Assembly: GCA_001600095.1 (NCBI GenBank)
Contig: BCIX01000001.1
Location: 7,403,198-7,467,197, forward strand
Source of the DNA: Bullera alba
Taxonomy: Eukaryota > Basidiomycota > Tremellomycetes > Tremellales > Bulleraceae
DNA: 64,000 nt
Direction: 5' to 3'
Below, piece after piece: positions 57,628 through 64,000 of the stretch (positions are counted from its first letter, which is position 1; every line of letters starts with the position of its first letter). The position numbers were made by a program, and so were the translations under genes. Under the pieces are notes generated by a model. That model made no database searches, was not told where the DNA came from, and saw only the letters and a program-made list of their open reading frames with translations.

Positions 57628-58011
57628 GGTGGAGTGTCGTTAGGTGACTCTTTGAGTAGATCTTCAAGGACACTAGTATATGTACCAATTAGGCCGGATT
57701 CCTGGCTGTCTGGGAAGTCGAGCAGTAGTCGATCGCAGGACAGAACGGTGAAAACACCAACACGCGATTCCACCGTGACAAAAGCCGTTCTCGAGTCTCA
57801 ACTTTGGATGCTGAAACAGCGCAATTACGTCACAACAGTGATCGACCGAGCGGAGGGCGGGTAAACCGCCACGTGGCAATCTCCGACGGTGCGTAACATC
57901 CGGCAAGTACCGCTCACTCTGAGTTCCAGCTCGCTCGTCCGCTGTCGCAAGATAGGGTACAGCAGGTCAGTATAGTGAACAATCTTCACCCAGCAGCAAG
58001 GTCAGGTAAAC
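57628..58011. promoter_or_regulatory. Divergent promoter region
   Basis: About 380 bp between the divergent starts of the unknown membrane protein and the pseudouridine enzyme. No known sites recognised. Confidence 0.4.
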
Positions 58012-60766
58012 ATGTGGGCAAACTCCGGTAGAAGCTCCCTAGGGCGGCTCAGGACGCCTCTAGTGCGGGCTCGCCGAGGACTTAGCGGACTGGCCAGAGC
58101 GAAAGAGGCTTGGGTAAGTTCTGTCAGTTCCGAGCATGGGTGTGGGCTGACAGGTGCCAGAACGGACGACTGGTATTGGCAGAGGAGGTCGAGCATGCTA
58201 TTGAGAAGGGAGAACCTATCATCTCCTTGGAGAGCACCATCATCACTCATGGTGCGTCTCCTATCAGCCCCTGCTTGCTGTCAGTGTTAACATTTGTATC
58301 TAGGAATGCCATACCCGACCAATTTGACAACTGCCCAGTCCCTCGAGAGGATCCTTCGCTCTTCGTCCGTCACTCCAGCGACGATAGCCATCTTAGATGG
58401 AAAGATCCATGTTGGTCTAACGGAGCTACAGCTCCAAAGGCTGTCAGACCCAGAAAACACGGAAGCCAAAGTCAAAGTCTCAAGAAGGGACCTAGCGCCG
58501 ACGTTGTCCAAGGGCATAATTGGAGGAACGACAGTAGCGAGTACTATGTATATCTCGCATAGCGTCGGAATAGGAATGTTCGTTACTGGCGGCATAGGCG
58601 GTGCTCATAGAGGTTCTGAGAATAGTGAGTTCAGAGCGACTTGACGAGCTTCCTGGAATAGAGCTAAGTCGATTGTAGGCATGGACGTATCGGCAGACCT
58701 CATTGAGCTCGGCCGGACGGTGAGAGAAAAGCTGTGTGCTTGCAGTTCAGAGCTGACCGTATTATCAGCCCGTGGCGGTGGTCTGTGCAGGAGCGAAATC
58801 GATCTTGGACATTCCGCGAACATTAGAAGTCTTGGTGGGTCATGGCTGGCCTTCAATGGTGCCTCTCGCTGATGAAACGTCAGGAAACGCAAGGTGTCTG
58901 TGTAGCGACTTATGGATACAACAAGGACTTCCCAGCGTTCTATACCCCGAGCTCGGGTCATCAGGTCAGTTCCATAATCTACCACTCGCTTCGGTCTGAA
59001 TCAGCTGACACTTCGACCCACAGAGCCCTTGGTCCGTAGATACACCAGCTTCCGCAGCTAGACTGATCCGTGAGATGAATGGTCACTATGTCGCTACGCT
59101 GTACTGAATCGTTCTCAGATACGTCCTTGACTCTACCAGACCCCTTGAGCGTGCTCTTAGCTGTTCCTATACCCAGCGAGCACAAGCCGAAAGGCGACAA
59201 GGTTCAGATCGCCGTCGAACAGGCCGTAAAGGAGAGCATAGAGCAAGGCATAGACAAGCGCGGCAAAGAAGTGACACCATGGCTGTTGAAGCGAGTGGGA
59301 GAGTTGACAGGTGGATCTGCCCTCGAGCTCAGTAGGTGCCGCTGGTATTCCCAGACTGTTCATGGGCTAATGACCCCAGACGTCAAGCTTATTGAGAACA
59401 ACGCAAGAGTCGGCGCGGCAATAGCAGTCGAGTTGGCAAAGACCCGACGAGAGACCAAATCCTCCCTCGGCCGAACACCGGCAGCTTCAGATGTGCGACG
59501 CTTCTCAACTTCTGCCAACGTGCAATCTCGCCGTTCATATGCTACTGAGGCGCTACCGAAACGCAAGGTCGTCGTCTTTGGGTCCGCCGCGCTGGACGTC
59601 ACTTCGTCCGCAGACCAAGTCATCTCACCGCGGTCCACTACTCCCGGCGAGATCTTCCTTAGCCCTGGGGGTGTCGGTCGAAACATCGCCGAAGCCGCTC
59701 AGAACCTCTTGCCAAAGCACACCGTTCAGATGATCACCATGCTCGGCTCGAACAAGAATGAAGTGGATTTGGTAGGCAAGATGACCTTGTTGGAGCTAGA
59801 AGCCGTGGGGCTTAGGACCGACGGAGTCAAGTACGCCGAAGGCAAGCATAGTCCAGCTTGCAGCCTGATTCTCGATCAGGAATTCGATCTGGTGGCTGGG
59901 GTAGCGGACATGGGTATTATCCACGAGATGGGCAAAGATGAGGTGAGCGAGGAAAGGGTGTAGGGCTATGTAGATGCGAATGCAGCTCATGCGTGCAGGT
60001 CGACAGTGCTTTCTCGGGCGAACGACCGGATATGATTGTGTTTGATTGCAATCCCAGATCCGAGGTCATCGAGCACATCCTACGTAGGGCGAGGGAAGTT
60101 GGGGTTGACAGTGAGTAGACTCATCTCTGCAGGGCATCCCTGACACAGCTTGTTGTAGCCTTCTGCGATCCCACTTCCGTCCCCAAAGCCGCTCGATTGG
60201 TCGAAGCTCTGAGGACGCACACCATCCAGGATACAGGCGGTCGACGGCCTTTGACCCACATCGCCCCGAATCTCATCGAGCTGGAGGATCTCGCCAACAG
60301 GCTCCAAAATGGTTCCAACGCGGTCGACTCGCTCCCCTTTGACCTGACCAAACACGAGAGGGACATTGGAGCCTATTGCAAGCCCGAGCCTCGGCGGTGG
60401 ATCTCGGATCAACAGGTCATTCCGAAGATCCTCGCTCTATTGCCTTCCGTGAGCGAGAATGTATGGCTAAAAGCGGGATCGAATGGCCTTCTCCATGCGA
60501 CTTTCAATACAGCCGACCGAAACCAAAATAGCGACGGCGACAGCGTTCTCACCCTTCAACAAGGTGATGCTGTCTTGACAGTGACGCATTTCCCGGCAAT
60601 TCGGATACCGGAGAACGAAATCGTCAGTACGACCGGAGCAGGGGATACCCTCGTTGGAGGACTGGTTGCGGGTCTGGTAAACGGTCCAGGGGAGCCGAAA
60701 GAGTGGGTCCAAAAGGCCTTGCAGCGGGTCGAGCGGACTATGCGGAGTAGAAGGGCAGTGGGCTAG
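58012..60766 (+). CDS. Bifunctional pseudouridine-5'-phosphate glycosidase / PfkB-type kinase
   Basis: Two enzymes of pseudouridine breakdown in one chain: the kinase makes pseudouridine 5'-phosphate and the glycosidase splits it to uracil and ribose 5-phosphate. The start at 58012 (MWANSGRSSLGRLRTPLVRA) is Arg-rich with no acids, suggesting mitochondrial targeting. The PsuG/IndA half shows ISLESTIITHGMPYPTNL, PATIAILDGKIHVGL, GGTTVASTM, MFVTGGIGGAHRG, VVCAGAKSILDI and ENNARVGAAIA. After a Ser/Arg-rich linker, the PfkB half begins KVVVFGSAALDVT, with PGGVGRNIAEAAQN and SPACSLILD. It ends with signature 2 IVSTTGAGDTLVGGLVAGLV, containing the catalytic Asp. About nine exons. The same fusion is known in other fungi (for example fission yeast). 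No stop or frameshift was found between halves. Confidence 0.9.
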
Positions 60767-61019
60767 ATCGCCAGTTTAGGTTACAGACGGACATTAGGTT
60801 ACTTGAAATACATTCGGCATTCACACTAGAAACTGAGACACAAATTCTAATCCGATTAGAGAATGATGAGTCCCGCGACCTCCACCTCGCCTCATGTCCC
60901 CGTTTCAAAATGTCAACCAGCATTCCAACATTCGACATCTCGTCCATCACTGCACTGGACATACTCCATCCGTCCATATATACACGACTCACACGGCCCG
61001 GAGAGAACACTATGCTGTC

Positions 61020-64000
61020 ATGCTGTATTCAACGGCAGGACGACAACGTGTCTTGCTCCACAACAGCACGATATCAAGTTTGAGCTCAAGCCGGCATCCG
61101 CTCCATCATCGACTGCTACATCTTCACCCACACCGACTGTCTCACCGGAAACATCGTTTGACCCATCCTGTGGCTTTGATTGGTATAGGGACGACAGATC
61201 GGACGAGAAAATATGTCAAAGCCAGAACGCTCGATTTCATGCGGAGAAAACCCGCCGAAGAGGGAGATGGCAATAATGCCCGCTCGCCTAGCAAGCCGCA
61301 AGTCAAAGCACTATCGCAGCCCCAAGGATATGGCATCGAATCCCAGCCTCGCGTGCTCCCCGGATCATTCCCCTCCCGATCCTCACCCTCGCCAATATCC
61401 AGTTTACCGAGAAGACCATCTGCAGGAGGAGGCACAGTGAATGGAAAAGGCGATGGACTAAAACCCGCCCAGTCGAGGATGACGAACGGAGGAGATCCTC
61501 GGCTGAGTGGAGGCAGGAAACAACCAGGACCGAGAAGTGAAGACAGTGGGGGAAGCACGAGGGAGTCAGTGCAAACGAGGTCTGGACAGGCTGTAACCCA
61601 GTCCGGGGCTTCGATGGCACAACCCCAATCGAGCCCACGACGAGGATTTGATCTCGCCAAAGCGCCCGTCAGCGGTCATATAAGCTTTCCTGCAAGGCCT
61701 GGACGAGGGGCACAGGCCGAGGTTGAACTCTTCTTACGACCATCGACAAGGGCACCCAGTCAGTTCTCGCCAACACACAGGAATGTCGACAACGATGCAC
61801 CAAGACTGAAGTCTCCACCGGGTCTGCAAGGTCCAGTCCCTCCTATCCGCAAGAACGGAGAGAGTTCAAACTCATCATATAAATCAGCACCGAGGCAGAT
61901 TGTTCCAGATCGCAACCTCAATTCTCCAAAGCCAAATCCAACTCCCCCAAATCGTGACTTCTCCGAGGAAGACAGAAATCCGACCAGACCAAGGGCGATG
62001 AAGATCAACCGAACCTCAGCACTTCACGGAGGAGACAAGGTACCAACTAATGTCCCTGTCAAACGTATCCCTGGAGCTCGGTTGCCCTCCCGAGACAGTA
62101 CCCCTCCGACACGCGATGACGGCAGTGACGGCGCACCGAAATCATCCAGGGGACCCCAGGCCCGACCACCAGTAGTACCAACCACCACTACCACTACAAA
62201 AAAAGCCTCGAACTCTCTGCCACCCAAGCCCCTGACTAGTCCCTTGTCCGACGGCCCAAAAATTGGCTCGAAAGACGCTACTCCATCCAGAGAATATCGA
62301 TTCACTCCGCTACCCGAACCCACTGCGACCGACGGGGCAAGTGCTGTCGACGATGCGATGTGGGATCTTGCCGATGTGGACCAAGAGACCCTGGCTCGTC
62401 AGCTTAGGAAGGAAGCAGGGATTATGATCGTGGATGAGGATACGATCGTTGAAACGAATTCCAAGATACGGAAAACTGCACTGTGGGCAGAGGGGATTTA
62501 CGAGAGGCGTATAAAACTAAAGGACAGGAAGCGCATGGCTCGCAGTCGGGCAAATCAAAACAATGGTCTGGCTGAGTCGGACGAGGGGGATCAGAAGGGA
62601 GGCTTCGGGGGGCAAGAGATGGAGGAGGAATCAGAGTACGGGGGCGAGACGTTTGGGTCGTCGGCACCGCAGCGGATATCGCGGGATGAGCTGATGGCGC
62701 AGGGGATGGAGGGGACGGCACTGGAGCCCCTGAAGGAGGTGACCCGACAGAAGGTGGACAGGGGGGATGCCGAGCGAAGACGGCATTCCAATGCCGATGG
62801 GTCGGAAGCACAGGAGCAAAGAAAGACGCCCTCGCCGTCATATAGTGGGACGACGGATGGAGCGGCCTCACTGCCTGGCTCGTCGCGATCAGCGCCCATG
62901 GACGACGATGCTGAGGGATCTGCTATATCGTCAACACTCGCGAGAACCCGACAAGGACTCGGCCCTGCGGTACCCACCACGTCGACCGATCGCGACGAGC
63001 TAGCTGGCGCCATGTTCGCCTCGGACAACTCGTACGAGGAAGGCATTGAAGGAGAGTCAGCGGGTTCTCAGGGCGATACACCCAACACCTCCGGCGGCAT
63101 CACCCTTCGACCATACCAACATGCCGCTATCCAAGCTTGTGTAGACGCCTTTGATAGCGGTCTCTCGCGGATCGGCGTGTCTTCGCCGACGGGAAGTGGA
63201 AAGACGACAATGTTCATGAAGCTCATCCCGAAAGTGGTGGAGAAACAGCTCGGGGACAAGGTCGAGCGGAAACAGACTTTGATCATTGTCAACAGCGTCG
63301 AGCTGGCGAGACAGTCGAAGAATGCGGCGGAGAGGTTGTTGCCAGAAGGCTGGACTGTAGAGGTGGAACAGGGATCGAGTATCGCCAGCGGTAGGGCCGA
63401 TGTGTGAGTCGAGCTGAACTTCGGATGTTTTGAAGCAGTGGCTGACCAGTGGACAGCACTATAGCGACATATCAGACGCTCACTAGGTCGGATCGAGTGT
63501 TGAAATTCGATCCAGAGAGGTTTGGCCTTGTTATCGTGGACGAAGCGCACCACGCCGCAGCTCGATCGTAAGTCATGCCTGGCTGACAAGAGAGAAGACA
63601 CTCATTGAGCGGGTCACAGGTATCTCCAGATCCTTCACTACTTCCACGAGGACACGACGTTGCCCTCGGATGTCGTCCCGTACGGCCAGGGGTGAGTACA
63701 CAGCGAGTATCTACGCCGGTGCTGATATCGCTCAGACACTCGCATAATCGCCGAACACCCATAGTTGGCTTCAGCGCGACATTTACCCGACCGGACCAGC
63801 TAGCGCTGAGTGCGGCGTTTGAGAAGATCGTTTACCATGCCGAGATTGCCACGATGCTCAAGGCTGGGTGGTGAGTGGAGCGGGACAGAACCGTTGGCAG
63901 TGTTGACGCTTGACCAGGCTCGCACCTGCGAAATGGACGACGGTCAAGGCGGACTTGGATTTATCCACCGTCGAGGTCAGCTCCACCGGAGACTATTCCA
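61020..64000 (+). CDS. IRC3: Irc3-like DEAH helicase with long disordered N-terminus (3' end outside window)
   Basis: Superfamily-2 helicase. The catalytic part begins ITLRPYQHAAIQACVDAFDS and has Walker A SSPTGSGKTTMFM. Next come TLIIVNSVELARQS (Ia), TIATYQTLTRSDRV, DEAH in LVIVDEAHHAAARS and motif III VGFSATFTR. It continues FEKIVYHAEIATMLKAGWLA before the window ends. These match fungal Irc3, a mitochondrial DNA helicase in yeast. About 700 residues of Ser/Pro/Arg-rich, mostly low-complexity sequence precede it in one uninterrupted exon, far longer than in yeast Irc3. The start is uncertain: 61020 (MLYSTAGRQRVLLHNSTISS) gives a targeting-like N-terminus, while ATGs at 60894 and 61239 are in the same frame. 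Introns follow 63402, 63568, 63692 and 63870. Confidence 0.82.

Noticed and set aside
1..64000. CRISPR arrays, insertion sequences, retrotransposons or prophage
   Set aside because: No spaced repeat array, reverse transcriptase, integrase or transposase motif was seen in any frame; the repeats found are simple tandem arrays.

Overview
The window is nuclear DNA from a basidiomycete fungus. Genes are dense, lie on both strands and are cut by many short introns (mostly 36-110 bp) with GTGAGT/GTACGT-type donors. The protein families (PDR-type ABC transporter, Zn2Cys6 regulator, LysM secreted protein, large catalase, fungal ABHD11 and Irc3 relatives) and the gene structure suggest a Tremellomycetes-like yeast. 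That placement is inference; no rRNA or mating-type marker is present. There is one 100-base assembly gap (47057-47156) and one ambiguous base (35856).

Left part (1-31 kb), mostly housekeeping: aldo/keto reductase (-), MBL-fold hydrolase (+), a DHKTD1-type 2-oxoadipate dehydrogenase E1 (-), a secreted serine carboxypeptidase (+), a Ser/Pro-rich protein with a probable C-terminal membrane segment (+), a five-finger CCCH protein (+), a large catalase (-), a secreted two-LysM protein (-), an ABHD11-like mitochondrial hydrolase (-), a Ras-type GTPase (+) and a Zn2Cys6 transcription factor (-).

Middle (31-43 kb): an intron-containing tRNA-His(GTG), a full-size PDR/ABCG transporter, the beta subunit of methylcrotonoyl-CoA carboxylase, and a small single-pass membrane protein. 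Two mitochondrial amino-acid catabolism genes (lysine/tryptophan arm at 5.9 kb, leucine arm at 38.8 kb) are present but are not clustered.

Accessory block (43.3-56.1 kb): the most unusual stretch. It holds five copies of a module made of an AN1-like zinc finger followed by an aminoglycoside-phosphotransferase-like (APH) kinase fold, spread over four loci. Two modules are fused head to tail in one continuous 942-codon reading frame (43503-46635). One is a stand-alone paralogue (47760-49301). Two lie on the opposite strand (52343-53939 and 54467-56087), and the last has a TGA exactly at a zinc-ligand cysteine. Intron positions are the same in every copy, so the family grew by DNA duplication. 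The block also holds a 61-bp minisatellite around the assembly gap, a threefold 158-bp tandem repeat, a 24-bp element shared upstream of two copies, and a small protein built of two cysteine-rich repeats. No biochemical role can be read from sequence; expansion, fusion and decay of a finger-kinase family is the observation.

Right end (56-64 kb): a 302-aa membrane-associated protein of unknown function (-), a bifunctional pseudouridine-5'-phosphate glycosidase/PfkB kinase (+), and an Irc3-like DEAH helicase (+) with a very long low-complexity N-terminus, cut off by the window end.
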